Source of the DNA: an uncultured Lachnospiraceae bacterium
Lineage (GTDB): Bacteria > Bacillota > Clostridia > Lachnospirales > Lachnospiraceae
Direction of reading: 5' to 3'
DNA length: 55,826 nucleotides
NCBI GenBank assembly: GCA_902774125.1
Contig: CACYHD010000004.1
Span: 1-55,826, forward strand
The notes beneath the pieces were generated by a model. It saw only the letters and a program-made list of their open reading frames with translations. It searched no databases and was not told the DNA's origin. The position numbers and the translations under genes were made by a program. Below, in pieces: positions 1-8,931 of the stretch. Every line of letters starts with the position of its first letter. Position 1 is the first letter of the stretch.

Positions 1-97
1 GTTACTTGTTAAGTTGATTGAACCGCCGTATACGGAACCGTACGTACGGTGGTGTGAGAGGTCGGGAAAATTTGTTTAATTTTCCCTCCTACTCGAT
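1..97 (+). mobile_element. 3' end of a group II intron (domains V and VI)
   Basis: Bases 22-30 pair with 45-53 (one G-U), followed by a 4-bp upper stem (31-34 with 39-42), a GAAC loop and a two-base CG bulge at 43-44. This is the domain V layout, with CGC (24-26) in the catalytic triad position. Domain VI follows: 56-61 pairs with 88-94 leaving A91 bulged, and 64-72 pairs with 78-86. A91 is the expected branch-point adenosine, and a 3' splice site just after T97 fits the usual 6-8 nt distance. The reverse transcriptase ORF and 5' domains would lie upstream of the window. Only structure seen by eye supports this; the intron class is not assigned. Confidence 0.8.
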
Positions 98-151
98 TAT
101 AATGTTTTTTTGAAAATGTAATAGTATTTTTGAAAATCTGTACTTTTTGCA

Positions 152-180
152 TTGAATTGTAATTGTTGGTTTGCTATAAT
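152..180 (+). promoter_or_regulatory. Sigma-A type promoter of the 803-aa surface protein
   Basis: TTGAAT (152-157), a 17-bp spacer and a perfect TATAAT (175-180). It lies about 55 bp downstream of the intron 3' end and 63 bp before the start codon at 244, which has an AAAGGAG ribosome binding site. Confidence 0.7.
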
Positions 181-243
181 TGAAACATCGCAAGTTGTGC
201 GGAAACTTGGGAAAATTTAATAGTATGAAAGGAGATTTTCGCA

Positions 244-2655
244 ATGAGACTAAGTAAAATTAGTAAGAAAATCGTAGCGGTTGTAAGTGCAATAGCTTTA
301 GTAATTGCAGGTATTTCATATGCACCAGCTACGGCAAATGCTGCTGATTACTACTCAACAAATAACAATTGGGTAAATATCACAGCAGAGGGTTATGATA
401 ATGACGGAGACAAACATTATCAGGTAGAAGGTATTTCAGGCATCTATGCTGGACATTGGGATGCTGCAATAGCAGATGTTAATTTATACCCTAATTTTGA
501 TGATCCATATTCTATGATGATTGATGTTACTAACAAAAATGCTACTAATGAGTGGATAACACAGGTTGCATTTAATGTTCAGAATTTGGACGCAACAAAG
601 GTGTATACTATTTCGTTATTGTATGATGGAAATGCTATTTATACTGCTTCAGTTGATAATGCTACTGAGTATAAACATATATGTAATACATCATATGATT
701 TTACTGAAGGCGTGCACACTCTAAAAGTTGATGTTGAAGAAATGGTACCACCAACAGGTGATGTTGAAGTAGAAGATATTACTATCACACCTGATGCAAC
801 ACAGATTGCAAATAACGGAGACATTTGGGCTAATTGGACTAACCCAACTGGCACAGCTAAAGCTTATGCTTATCTACAGTCTGTAGATGCTAATAATGGT
901 GTTATTGCAGCTAATGGCTGGAATTTTAATACACAGGCAGGCCAGCCTATGGCAGGTGTTGATCATGTTATTAAAACAGTAGATAATTCAGTTGAAGTAA
1001 AACCAGGTGGAACATATAAGTTTATAGTTGAAGCATTCAATGCTTTTGGTCAGAAAATAGGTTATGGTGAAGTTGAAATCACTATTCCAGGTGGAGAGCC
1101 TACAACAGCAGAAGAAGTTTCTACAGCAGTTGAGCCTACAACAGCAGAAGAAGTTTCTACAGCAGTTGAGCCTACAACAGAAGAAGGACCAACAGTAGCA
1201 CCTTATGATCCAGGTTTTGATCCTGCTGATCTTGACTATGATACAATGACTTCAGGTGATGTATCTATCGGACTTGCTGTAAAAGAATCAGCTCCAGGTC
1301 TTGTGGTTTCATTTGAAGATGCAGGTAAATCATTAAGCATGGCATATGATGCAACAATGGTAGGTATTCCTACAGCGGTTGCAGTAAATGGTGTTCAGGA
1401 TACAGAGGCAGTTGTTGAGGCTGTATATGGTCTAGTTAAGATTGACCCAACACTTTTGGCTGAGAATGCTTACTCAGTAATCGACGTTACATTTGAAAAT
1501 GGTGATGTAATGACATTTGTTGTTGAGACTGGTGTTCCAGCTGAGGAATCAACAACAGAAGCTCCTACAGGAGAAGTTGAATCAACAACAGAAGCTCCTA
1601 CAGGTGATGTTGAAACTACAACAGAAGAAGATGAAGGTGAGTTTGTTCCATTTGGACCAAATGATCTAACTGATATTAATGAAGATAATTTTGAAGTTAC
1701 AGAATCTACATACGATGAACAGAGTGGTGATGTAAACGCTCAGTGGTTCGCAGTTGGTGGATGGGAAGTATTCGTTGCTTACTGGAATAACGTTACAGCT
1801 TCAGCAGCAGTTGAAGATGGTGACGAAGACCATATTGCTGTTCAGCAGCACTCATCAAACTGGTGGGATAAATGGGGCTTCCAGGTTAGAAAGTCTATCT
1901 CTAACCTAACTCCAGGTGAAGAATACACAATGTTAGTAGACCTATTCGCTGTTGGCGATTCAGTTAAGTACTATACTTCATCAGCTCCTGATACAGAAAT
2001 TATTCAGCCAGCTAATGGTGATTATGAAACAATAGAAATCAAAGCAACGGCTAACGAAGACGGTGTAGCAACATTTAACTTTGCATTTGGTTATGTTTCA
2101 CTTAATGCAGTAGCTGATCTATCTGATCCAGTTATTTATGATTCAGAAGACAATGAAGTATATCCAGATGATGAGAGAGAAACAACAGCTCCAGTAGAGT
2201 CAACTACTGAGGCTCCAGTAGAATCAACTACAGTAGCTCCAACAGAGTCAGCTACAGTAGCTCCTACAGAAGCTCCATCAGGCGATGTTACAACTGCAGC
2301 TCCTACACAGGAAGTTAAAACAACAGTTGCACCTAAGAAGGTTGCTAAGCCATCTAAGGTTAAAATTAAGAAGATAGCTAAGAAGAAAAAATCAGCTAAG
2401 AAGCTTAAAGTAACACTTAAGAAGGCTAAGAACGCTAAGGGTTACCAGGTTGCTGTTTATAAGAGCAAGAAGAACGCTAAGAAGAACAAGAAAGCTATTG
2501 TTAAGAAATATAGCAAGAGCGTTAAGGTAAAACTTAAGGGCAAAAAGCTTAAGGGCAAAAAGAAATTATTCGTAAGAGCAAGAGCTTATAACTTAGATGG
2601 AAAGAAGAAAGTATTCGGCGCTTGGTCTAAGATTAAAAAAGTAAAAGTTAAATAA
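244..2655 (+). CDS. Secreted modular surface protein with lysine-rich C-terminal domain (803 aa)
   Basis: Residues 1-33 form a Sec signal peptide with probable cleavage after ANA. Residues about 180-280 form a beta-sandwich-like module (WANWTNP motif) that recurs in the 2,473-aa protein at 19919. A short 12-aa tandem Thr/Glu linker follows (about 283-318), then an Ig/X2-like segment (about 325-435), further TTEAP linkers, a carbohydrate-binding-module-like segment rich in Trp (about 470-640), another TTEAP linker and a C-terminal domain of about 100 residues that is roughly one third Lys. There is no LPxTG sortase motif, so the Lys-rich domain is a plausible wall or polyanion anchor (inference). 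The exact function is unknown; adhesion or polysaccharide binding is likely. An intrinsic terminator follows directly. Own promoter at 152-180. Confidence 0.85.
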   Translation: MRLSKISKKIVAVVSAIALVIAGISYAPATANAADYYSTNNNWVNITAEGYDNDGDKHYQVEGISGIYAGHWDAAIADVNLYPNFDDPYSMMIDVTNKNATNEWITQVAFNVQNLDATKVYTISLLYDGNAIYTASVDNATEYKHICNTSYDFTEGVHTLKVDVEEMVPPTGDVEVEDITITPDATQIANNGDIWANWTNPTGTAKAYAYLQSVDANNGVIAANGWNFNTQAGQPMAGVDHVIKTVDNSVEVKPGGTYKFIVEAFNAFGQKIGYGEVEITIPGGEPTTAEEVSTAVEPTTAEEVSTAVEPTTEEGPTVAPYDPGFDPADLDYDTMTSGDVSIGLAVKESAPGLVVSFEDAGKSLSMAYDATMVGIPTAVAVNGVQDTEAVVEAVYGLVKIDPTLLAENAYSVIDVTFENGDVMTFVVETGVPAEESTTEAPTGEVESTTEAPTGDVETTTEEDEGEFVPFGPNDLTDINEDNFEVTESTYDEQSGDVNAQWFAVGGWEVFVAYWNNVTASAAVEDGDEDHIAVQQHSSNWWDKWGFQVRKSISNLTPGEEYTMLVDLFAVGDSVKYYTSSAPDTEIIQPANGDYETIEIKATANEDGVATFNFAFGYVSLNAVADLSDPVIYDSEDNEVYPDDERETTAPVESTTEAPVESTTVAPTESATVAPTEAPSGDVTTAAPTQEVKTTVAPKKVAKPSKVKIKKIAKKKKSAKKLKVTLKKAKNAKGYQVAVYKSKKNAKKNKKAIVKKYSKSVKVKLKGKKLKGKKKLFVRARAYNLDGKKKVFGAWSKIKKVKVK

Positions 2656-2671
2656 TATTAACTAATAAAGA

Positions 2672-2698
2672 GGGCATCGGTTAATCCGATGCCCTTTT
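2672..2698 (+). terminator. Intrinsic terminator after the 803-aa gene
   Basis: Nine-base-pair perfect stem GGGCATCGG / CCGATGCCC with a TTAAT loop followed by TTTT. Confidence 0.9.
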
Positions 2699-2880
2699 AA
2701 CATGCCTGCAAAAAAAGATAAATATATTTTTGTAAGCCTTGGTACCCATTTTTTGTACGAATAAGGTAATGTGTAAAAATACAAAAAAGTGCATAAACCC
2801 TCAACATCCCATAAAATAAGGGGTTCCGACCAAACAGAAAAATCATACAACAAACATAGGTACAGAATTTTTGAGCGGTA

Positions 2881-2909
2881 TTGAAAATGTTTTGTTATGG
2901 TGTTAGAAT
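2881..2909 (+). promoter_or_regulatory. Extended -10 promoter of the 1,595-aa gene
   Basis: TTGAAA (2881-2886), 17-bp spacer, TAGAAT (2904-2909) preceded by TGT, i.e. an extended -10. The same GGTGTTAGAAT block occurs before the gene at 7952. Confidence 0.7.
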
Positions 2910-2950
2910 TTTTTTAAAAAGTTATAACGGCATATTTTAGGGAGGTTTTT

Positions 2951-5900
2951 ATGAAACAAGTAGTAAGGAGGATAGTAACAGCAGTTTTATCTGTGGCTAT
3001 GATTGCTTCATCAATTAGCTTTACACCAAGCGTTGTTAAGGCTGACACAGTTGATGATCTTGCAACAGCGCGCAATATTGCCCTTGGCAAGGACGTTACA
3101 TGCTATGCATCAAAGCCAGATGGTGACAACACAACTGCAGACAAGGTTACTGACGGTTCGTTGACAACACAGCACTTCGCAATCATTGATAATACTAACA
3201 ATGATTGGGGTAAAGGTGGCGAGAGTTACATCACAATCGACCTGGGCGATTACTATGATGCTTCATCAATCGATGAGATTTGGGTATCATACAAGAACTC
3301 AGACGCTAATGTAACTCCAATTAACAAGTCATACAAGATTGACTATTCTGTTAATGGAACTGCTTTTAACACTGTTGCAGTAGCAGAAAAGAATGTTACA
3401 GAACTAGGTGAATACCACGAGACAATTGATGATGTATCATCAGTTACTGGTACAGTTAGATATGTGAGAGTAACATATCCTAAAACTGGTGGATATGGTA
3501 TCCAGATTAGGGAGATTGCAGTTCTTGCATCTACTCCTGTCAAAGTTCAGGTTGAAGAATGTGATAACGTTGCATCTGTAGCAGCTCAGTCTAATGACGT
3601 TGAGAAACTTACATATTCTTTTGTTGCTGGAGATAACCAGGACGGATACAGCTATGATGCTTATCTAGATGGCGCTAAGCTTGTAGGTGAGAATGTTAAA
3701 CCTGGACAGGAATATACAGTTAATAATGTTTCTATGGGAACACATTATGTTGTTGTTGTAAGTAAGTACAATGGCAACCTTTCTACTGGTGTTAAGAGTA
3801 ATGATGTAGAAGTAATAGACCAGGCTACAGCAGAGAAGCAGCAGTTTATGTCTAACAAAAACATTGCTTATAAGGGCAACAATGCATCTGCAGCACTTAT
3901 TAGTTCTTCATCTTTCTATAATGAAAACTATACATTAGAATCATCACAGCTAATTCTTGACGGTGACATTACTCACGGAGAGGGAGCTGACAGAGCGTTC
4001 AGAACAGCTTCTGGAGAAAAAACAGTAGAATTTGTTATCGACCTAGGTGCTAACTATTCTAAGGCTCAGTTCGACAAAGTGATGATTGAATATCAAAATG
4101 GCAATACATTTGCAGCTAACACTAAGGTTTACGTATCAGAAATTTCTGATGCTGATTCATTTACATTAGTAGCAGACAAGGAAGGTTACGCAGTAAACAA
4201 TGATGATACTTATCATGTCAACACAATCAATCTTGACATGAGTCAGTATGGCCTAGGCGGTGTTAGATATGTCAAGGTAGAACTTAACAACAACGCATGC
4301 GCTTATGGTTACATAATCCACGAAGTTGGCGTTCTACTAAACGTAGCAACAGATGATGCTACTATTGCAACAGCCAAAAATCCTATCGATTCTCCTGTAA
4401 TTGCAAGCAAAGCATATACAGGAAGCAATCTTAAAGCTGATGTTCCAGCAAGTGACGACTACACAGTAGTTAGCAACAATGGTGGAACAGCTGCAGGTAC
4501 ATATGATGTAGTTCTAAAACTAAAGGACTTCAATAACAATTACTGGAAAGCTAACAAAGGTGCTGGAACAGATGAGGTAACAGTACCATTCGAGATTACT
4601 CAGGCAGAAAACGCTTGGACAAGTGATCTTACAATTCAAGAGTGGGGCAGAGGTGAGACACCTAATGAACCACAAGTTAGCGCTAAGTTCGGTAGCGCTA
4701 CATTCACTTACTCAGATACTGAGGATGGTGATTTCACAGAGACAGTACCAACAATGACAGGTGATCATTATGTTAAGGCTACTGTACCTGCTACAGATAA
4801 CTACACAGGCCTAACACAGGTCAAAAAATTCCACATTGGCAAGGGTAACTATCCTGATGCTCCAACACTAACAGTAACAAACCCTGAACCAGGCGTTGCG
4901 TTGATTACTATTAGTGGTCTTGTTGGAACAGACACAGCCAATGTTTACAGAGATGGAAGACTTGTTTTGGCAGGTGTTCGCAATGGAACAGAAAGAATTA
5001 CAGATTTAATTAGAGGCACATATACATTTACAGCTGAGGCTGTAAGAGGCGCTAACATTTCTGATAAGTCTGAGCCGGTTCAGACATACGTTGAAGGTGA
5101 ATATCCACTAGTTAACCAGATGACAGATCCAGCATACAACTTGGCATTAGGTAAGGTTGTATCTGTATCACAGTTCGTTAACGAGGGAAGCGTAACAGCA
5201 ATCAACGATGGTAAGTTCACTAACTTTGCTGCTTTGTCAGGAAGTCCTGAAAAAGAAGGCTGGGGTGTGGATCAGCCATGCTATTTTGTAATCGATCTAG
5301 GCGATACATACGATGTATCAACATTAGAGGATGTAGTAGTTTACTACAGAAATACAGGCGACAAGAGTATTACAGTTGAGGGAAGAAACTTTAGCGTAGG
5401 TTACTCTTCAGACGGAGTTCACTACAACCAGGTTTATATAACTAACTCAGCTAGATACACAGATGCTACAGCACATAACACAGTAACTAGCCTAAGAGAC
5501 TGTGAAGGTGTAGCAAGATATATTAGAGTACATTATACTAAGACACCACCTTACGGAATGCACGTAACAGAAGCAGGTGTTATTGCACCAAACGCTGTTA
5601 AAGTTGATGCTCCTAAGTGTGATGATGCCGCAGGCGTTGTTGTAGAATCAACAGATTACAACGTAATCAGCTACACAATAATGCCAGGTGATAACCAGGA
5701 AGACTTCTTATATAACGTTTACTTGGACGGAGATTTGAGTAAGCCGGTTGCACTAGGTGTTAGCGCTGGCGAGACATTTGAGATCAAAAACGTTGAAGCC
5801 GGAACGCATACACTAACAATTGTTGCAGTTCACGACGGTGCGATTTCTGATGGAATCAACAGTGATGCAGTTACAGTTTTGGATGCCAATACAGAGTACC

Positions 5901-7738
5901 TTAAGGTTCTTGAGGGAACAAGAAACATTGCATCAGTCAAAAACAATGGTACATCAAGAATTATCGACTTAGATTCATTCTATGATGAAGACCACAACAT
6001 TGATCAGGCACAGGTTGCTTTGGACGGTGTAGTAGGAAGTGGCGAAGGTGCTGATGTTGCACTTAGAACACAGTCAGCACAGGATCCTGTAACAATGGTT
6101 ATTGACCTAGGCGCTAACTATGCTACAAATCAGATTGAAAAACTATTAATCGAATATGGTAACCCTAGAACATACGCAGCAGATACTAAAGTTTGGGTAG
6201 CTGAAAGATATTCAGATGACTACTTTGCTTTGGTTGCTGATGAGAAGGGCTACAAAGCTAAGAATGAACACGGTAACGTAAACTTTATCAACTTCGATAA
6301 GAGCGGTTACGGAATGAGTGGTATTAGATTCATTAAGATTCAAATTTCTGGTGGATCTAAAGCGTATGGATATGTTATCCACGAAATCGGTGTAATGCTT
6401 AACGTTGACGCAGCTGATGCAACAATTGCTGCTCCTAAGACAGAAGTTGAAATCCCAACTCTAGATAGCAGAGTATACACAGGCGAGACACTAACTGCAC
6501 AGATTCCTAATAACAGCCTATATACAGCTGTTGTTAACGAAGGCGGAGTAGATGCAGGTGAGTACTCAGTAACACTAAAACTTAAAGATTTTGACCACTA
6601 CTACTGGGCTGGTGATATTAAGGGATTGTCAGATGAGACAGAAGTATCATTTAATATTACTCAGGCAGAAAACGAGTGGTTCGAGACAGTTGATATTAAG
6701 GGATGGAAGTATGGCGAAGAGCCTAACAAGCCATCAGCAAGTGCTAAGTTTGGACAGGTAGTATATCACTATGGTAAGTCATTAGATGGAAGCTTCACAG
6801 CAGCTCCTCCAACAGATGCAGGTGACTACTACGTTAAAGCTTTCGTATCAGAGACACCTAACTTCAAGGGCATTTCATGCACTAAGGCATTCTCTGTAAC
6901 AAAGGGAGAGAAGGCAGCTCCAACAGATATCGAATCACGCGCTTCTACTATTGTAGATAATGCGGACGGTGCTATTTTTGGCGTAAGCACAAGCATGGAA
7001 TTCAGACCTGCAGATGCTGGTTCATACGCACCAATTTACAGTGATACAATTAGCAATATCAAATCAGGTCTTTACTATGTAAGATACAAAGAAACTAACA
7101 ATACATACGCTTCAGCTGACACTCCTGTTATGGTTGAGACAGGTAGAAAGCTTACAGTAACATATGCTGAGGGCGAGCATTATACTATTAGAAAACTTGA
7201 TGATTCTGACAGATATACATACGGAACACCAGCTAGATTCGAAGTAGTAATTCAGGACGGCTATCAGCAAGGCTTCAACTTCAAGGTAACTGCCAACGGC
7301 GAAATGCTTCAGCCGGAAGGAAACATTTATACAATTCCTGCTGTAAGATCTGAGACACTTGTTGAAGTTAGTGGAATCGAAGTTAAGCCACCAGTTACAA
7401 CAGTTGCTCCAACAACAGCACCTAAGGCACCTGGCAAAGCTACAATCAAGAAGATTGCAGCCAAAAAGAAATCAGCCAAGAAGCTTAAGGTAACTGTTAA
7501 GGCGGTAGCTGGCGCAACAGGTTACAGATGGGCAGTGTTCAAAACAAAGAAGAATGCTAAAAAGAACAAAAAGGCATTGTACAAGAAGAACACAGCAAAG
7601 AAGACATTTACTATCAATTCAGCTAAGATTAAGAACAAGAAGTCATTGTTCGTAAGAGTAAGAGCATACAAGGTAGTAAACGGCACTTACTTATATGGCC
7701 CATGGTCAGCAATCAAAAAGGTTAAGATCAAAAAATAA
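2951..7738 (+). CDS. Secreted F5/8C (discoidin-like) repeat protein with lysine-rich C-terminal domain (1,595 aa)
   Basis: Signal peptide at residues 1-32 (cleavage near VKA/DTV); start supported by GGGAGG just upstream. The body consists of two related halves of nearly 700 residues. Each has an F5/8C-like domain (about 35-200 and 725-890; NIALGK and NLALGK starts), an Fn3-like linker (PGDNQ-D/E), a second F5/8C-like domain (about 305-470 and 985-1150), and MBG/Ig-like repeats containing LKDF..YW and ITQAEN. A unique tail (about 1320-1480) precedes a PTTAP linker and the Lys-rich C-terminal domain (about 1490-1595) also found in three other proteins here. F5/8C domains usually bind carbohydrate, so a surface glycan-binding role is likely; no catalytic domain is visible. 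Monocistronic, with its own promoter and terminator. Confidence 0.85.
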   Translation: MKQVVRRIVTAVLSVAMIASSISFTPSVVKADTVDDLATARNIALGKDVTCYASKPDGDNTTADKVTDGSLTTQHFAIIDNTNNDWGKGGESYITIDLGDYYDASSIDEIWVSYKNSDANVTPINKSYKIDYSVNGTAFNTVAVAEKNVTELGEYHETIDDVSSVTGTVRYVRVTYPKTGGYGIQIREIAVLASTPVKVQVEECDNVASVAAQSNDVEKLTYSFVAGDNQDGYSYDAYLDGAKLVGENVKPGQEYTVNNVSMGTHYVVVVSKYNGNLSTGVKSNDVEVIDQATAEKQQFMSNKNIAYKGNNASAALISSSSFYNENYTLESSQLILDGDITHGEGADRAFRTASGEKTVEFVIDLGANYSKAQFDKVMIEYQNGNTFAANTKVYVSEISDADSFTLVADKEGYAVNNDDTYHVNTINLDMSQYGLGGVRYVKVELNNNACAYGYIIHEVGVLLNVATDDATIATAKNPIDSPVIASKAYTGSNLKADVPASDDYTVVSNNGGTAAGTYDVVLKLKDFNNNYWKANKGAGTDEVTVPFEITQAENAWTSDLTIQEWGRGETPNEPQVSAKFGSATFTYSDTEDGDFTETVPTMTGDHYVKATVPATDNYTGLTQVKKFHIGKGNYPDAPTLTVTNPEPGVALITISGLVGTDTANVYRDGRLVLAGVRNGTERITDLIRGTYTFTAEAVRGANISDKSEPVQTYVEGEYPLVNQMTDPAYNLALGKVVSVSQFVNEGSVTAINDGKFTNFAALSGSPEKEGWGVDQPCYFVIDLGDTYDVSTLEDVVVYYRNTGDKSITVEGRNFSVGYSSDGVHYNQVYITNSARYTDATAHNTVTSLRDCEGVARYIRVHYTKTPPYGMHVTEAGVIAPNAVKVDAPKCDDAAGVVVESTDYNVISYTIMPGDNQEDFLYNVYLDGDLSKPVALGVSAGETFEIKNVEAGTHTLTIVAVHDGAISDGINSDAVTVLDANTEYLKVLEGTRNIASVKNNGTSRIIDLDSFYDEDHNIDQAQVALDGVVGSGEGADVALRTQSAQDPVTMVIDLGANYATNQIEKLLIEYGNPRTYAADTKVWVAERYSDDYFALVADEKGYKAKNEHGNVNFINFDKSGYGMSGIRFIKIQISGGSKAYGYVIHEIGVMLNVDAADATIAAPKTEVEIPTLDSRVYTGETLTAQIPNNSLYTAVVNEGGVDAGEYSVTLKLKDFDHYYWAGDIKGLSDETEVSFNITQAENEWFETVDIKGWKYGEEPNKPSASAKFGQVVYHYGKSLDGSFTAAPPTDAGDYYVKAFVSETPNFKGISCTKAFSVTKGEKAAPTDIESRASTIVDNADGAIFGVSTSMEFRPADAGSYAPIYSDTISNIKSGLYYVRYKETNNTYASADTPVMVETGRKLTVTYAEGEHYTIRKLDDSDRYTYGTPARFEVVIQDGYQQGFNFKVTANGEMLQPEGNIYTIPAVRSETLVEVSGIEVKPPVTTVAPTTAPKAPGKATIKKIAAKKKSAKKLKVTVKAVAGATGYRWAVFKTKKNAKKNKKALYKKNTAKKTFTINSAKIKNKKSLFVRVRAYKVVNGTYLYGPWSAIKKVKIKK

Positions 7739-7770
7739 TATAAGTTAATGTGAAGGAATTCCTTCCCCAA

Positions 7771-7816
7771 AAGTCAGATTAGTCCAATTTCGATTTGGAG
7801 TAATCTGGCTTTTTTG
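7771..7816 (+). terminator. Intrinsic terminator after the 1,595-aa gene
   Basis: Long imperfect hairpin (arms AAGTCAGATTA and TAATCTGGCTT plus inner pairs) followed by a run of six T. Confidence 0.8.
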
Positions 7817-7867
7817 GTTTCCGACTAAAATATAGTGATATAAAAATGATTTTAAAAATTTCTTCAC

Positions 7868-7896
7868 TTGTTTATTGATATTGTTGGTGTTAGAAT
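7868..7896 (+). promoter_or_regulatory. Extended -10 promoter of the 7952-8734 operon
   Basis: TTGTTT (7868-7873), 17-bp spacer, TAGAAT (7891-7896) preceded by TGT. Because the -35 box coincides with the upstream TTG codon at 7868, this promoter argues that the longer reading frame is not translated and that translation starts at 7952. Confidence 0.65.
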
Positions 7897-7951
7897 ATTC
7901 TTACAATGTGCAGAACTACAAAGTTATGCCGGAAATTCGAGAGGTAAAAAA

Positions 7952-8542
7952 ATGAAAAGAGCTATTTTGATGTTGACCCTTGTTTTGCTTATGGGTCTTA
8001 CTTTTACAATTTATGCAGATGACGAAGAAAACCCAGGTGATATTGTAACAAATCCATGGGGTGAGTTGTTTACTGAGACACAGACGACTACACCGGACTT
8101 GCCTATTGAATCAGGAACAACACAGCCGGGAACAGAAACTACTCAGGCTTCAGGTGGCGAGACAGAATCAGTTGTTACAACAACAGACGCTAATCAGGTA
8201 GTAGAGGTAACTAATACATCTGACAGTGAATCTTTAGTTAAGCCGGGCAAGGTAAAGATTAAAAAAGCCAAGAAGGTTTCAGCTAAGAAGATTAAGATAA
8301 CACTTAAGAAGGTTAAAAACATTAAAGGCTACCAGGTAGCTGTTTACAAAAACAAGAAACAAGCCAAGAAGAATAAGAAGGCTCTTTACAAAAAATACAT
8401 TAAAAAGAATAAAACTAAGTTTACTATTTCTTCTAAGAAACTAAAAGGTAAGAAGACTTTGTTCGTAAGAGTTAGAGCTTACAAGAAACCTGCAGATAAG
8501 GCTATATATGGACAGTGGTCTAAGATTAAAAAGGTGAAATAA
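7952..8542 (+). CDS. Small secreted protein with PGD/NPW motif and lysine-rich C-terminal domain (196 aa)
   Basis: ATG at 7952 with GAGAGG upstream is chosen over an in-frame TTG at 7868, which lies in the promoter. Residues 1-22 are a Sec signal peptide (cleavage at IYA/DDEE). Immediately after it comes PGDIVTNPWGELF (residues 28-40), a motif shared with the proteins at 8564, 11897 and 19725. A Thr/Ser/Gln-rich linker (about 41-92) leads to the Lys-rich Fn3-like C-terminal domain (about 94-196) found in three larger neighbours. So it is a minimal version of the surface proteins: motif, flexible stalk, basic domain. Function unknown; it may display the motif at the cell surface (inference). 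Co-transcribed with the 56-aa gene 21 bp downstream. Confidence 0.8.
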   Translation: MKRAILMLTLVLLMGLTFTIYADDEENPGDIVTNPWGELFTETQTTTPDLPIESGTTQPGTETTQASGGETESVVTTTDANQVVEVTNTSDSESLVKPGKVKIKKAKKVSAKKIKITLKKVKNIKGYQVAVYKNKKQAKKNKKALYKKYIKKNKTKFTISSKKLKGKKTLFVRVRAYKKPADKAIYGQWSKIKKVK

Positions 8543-8563
8543 TCGCAAGTGCGAGGTGAAATT

Positions 8564-8734
8564 ATGAAAAAGTATGTTGATCCACAGTTAGAAACAATTA
8601 AGTTTGACGTTGAAAATGACGTTATGAACGGGGGCGATGGATATTCCCCAGGAGATGTCGGTTCAGATGAGTTTGGAGATCTTTTCCCATCTGATACAGA
8701 TTCTTCAAGTATGGTAAAACACTTTAATATTTAA
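8564..8734 (+). CDS. Small leader-like acidic peptide with GG and PGD motif (56 aa)
   Basis: ATG at 8564 preceded by GAGGTG; an upstream GTG at 8549 has no good ribosome site. The N-terminus (MKKYVDPQL...F, residues 1-14) and a GG at 23-24 match the layout of the peptide at 19725. After the GG comes PGDVGSDEFGDLF (residues 29-41), which aligns without gaps to PGDIVTNPWGELF of the adjacent gene product. The C-terminal part is rich in Asp and Ser (SDTDSSS), which could be phospho-acceptor sites for a CotH kinase (inference only). It lacks a hydrophobic signal peptide, so if exported it would need a GG-type peptidase exporter or another route; none is in this window. Followed by a strong terminator. 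Confidence 0.75.
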   Translation: MKKYVDPQLETIKFDVENDVMNGGDGYSPGDVGSDEFGDLFPSDTDSSSMVKHFNI

Positions 8735-8758
8735 GGGTAAGATTCGTACTCTATTGAG

Positions 8759-8784
8759 GGACTTTGGTGCGCCAAAGTCCTTTT
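8759..8784 (+). terminator. Intrinsic terminator after the small peptide gene
   Basis: Perfect nine-pair stem GGACTTTGG / CCAAAGTCC, TGCG loop, TTTT tail. Confidence 0.9.
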
Positions 8785-8820
8785 CGTTTGAAAAAATACA
8801 AGGGCAGTCGGTGTGGTTTT

Positions 8821-8850
8821 TTGAACTATAATAAAACAACCACTTACAAT
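8821..8850 (+). promoter_or_regulatory. Probable promoter of the 957-aa CotH gene
   Basis: TTGAAC (8821-8826), 18-bp spacer, TACAAT (8845-8850). An alternative TATAAT at 8827-8832 lacks a convincing -35. Confidence 0.45.
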
Positions 8851-8931
8851 GGAATAGTAATATATTACAATTAAAATTACCAACAGTTGCTGCATAGGCA
8901 ACACGGAATAATTGAATAGGAAGTATAAAAA

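Noticed and set aside
7868-7951. Longer reading of the 196-aa protein from a TTG codon
   Set aside because: The TTG is the -35 box of a good promoter, there is no ribosome site, and the extension would bury the signal peptide.
8549-8563. GTG start for the 56-aa peptide
   Set aside because: The GAGGTG inside this stretch is better explained as the ribosome site of ATG 8564, and the ATG aligns with the start of the peptide at 19725.
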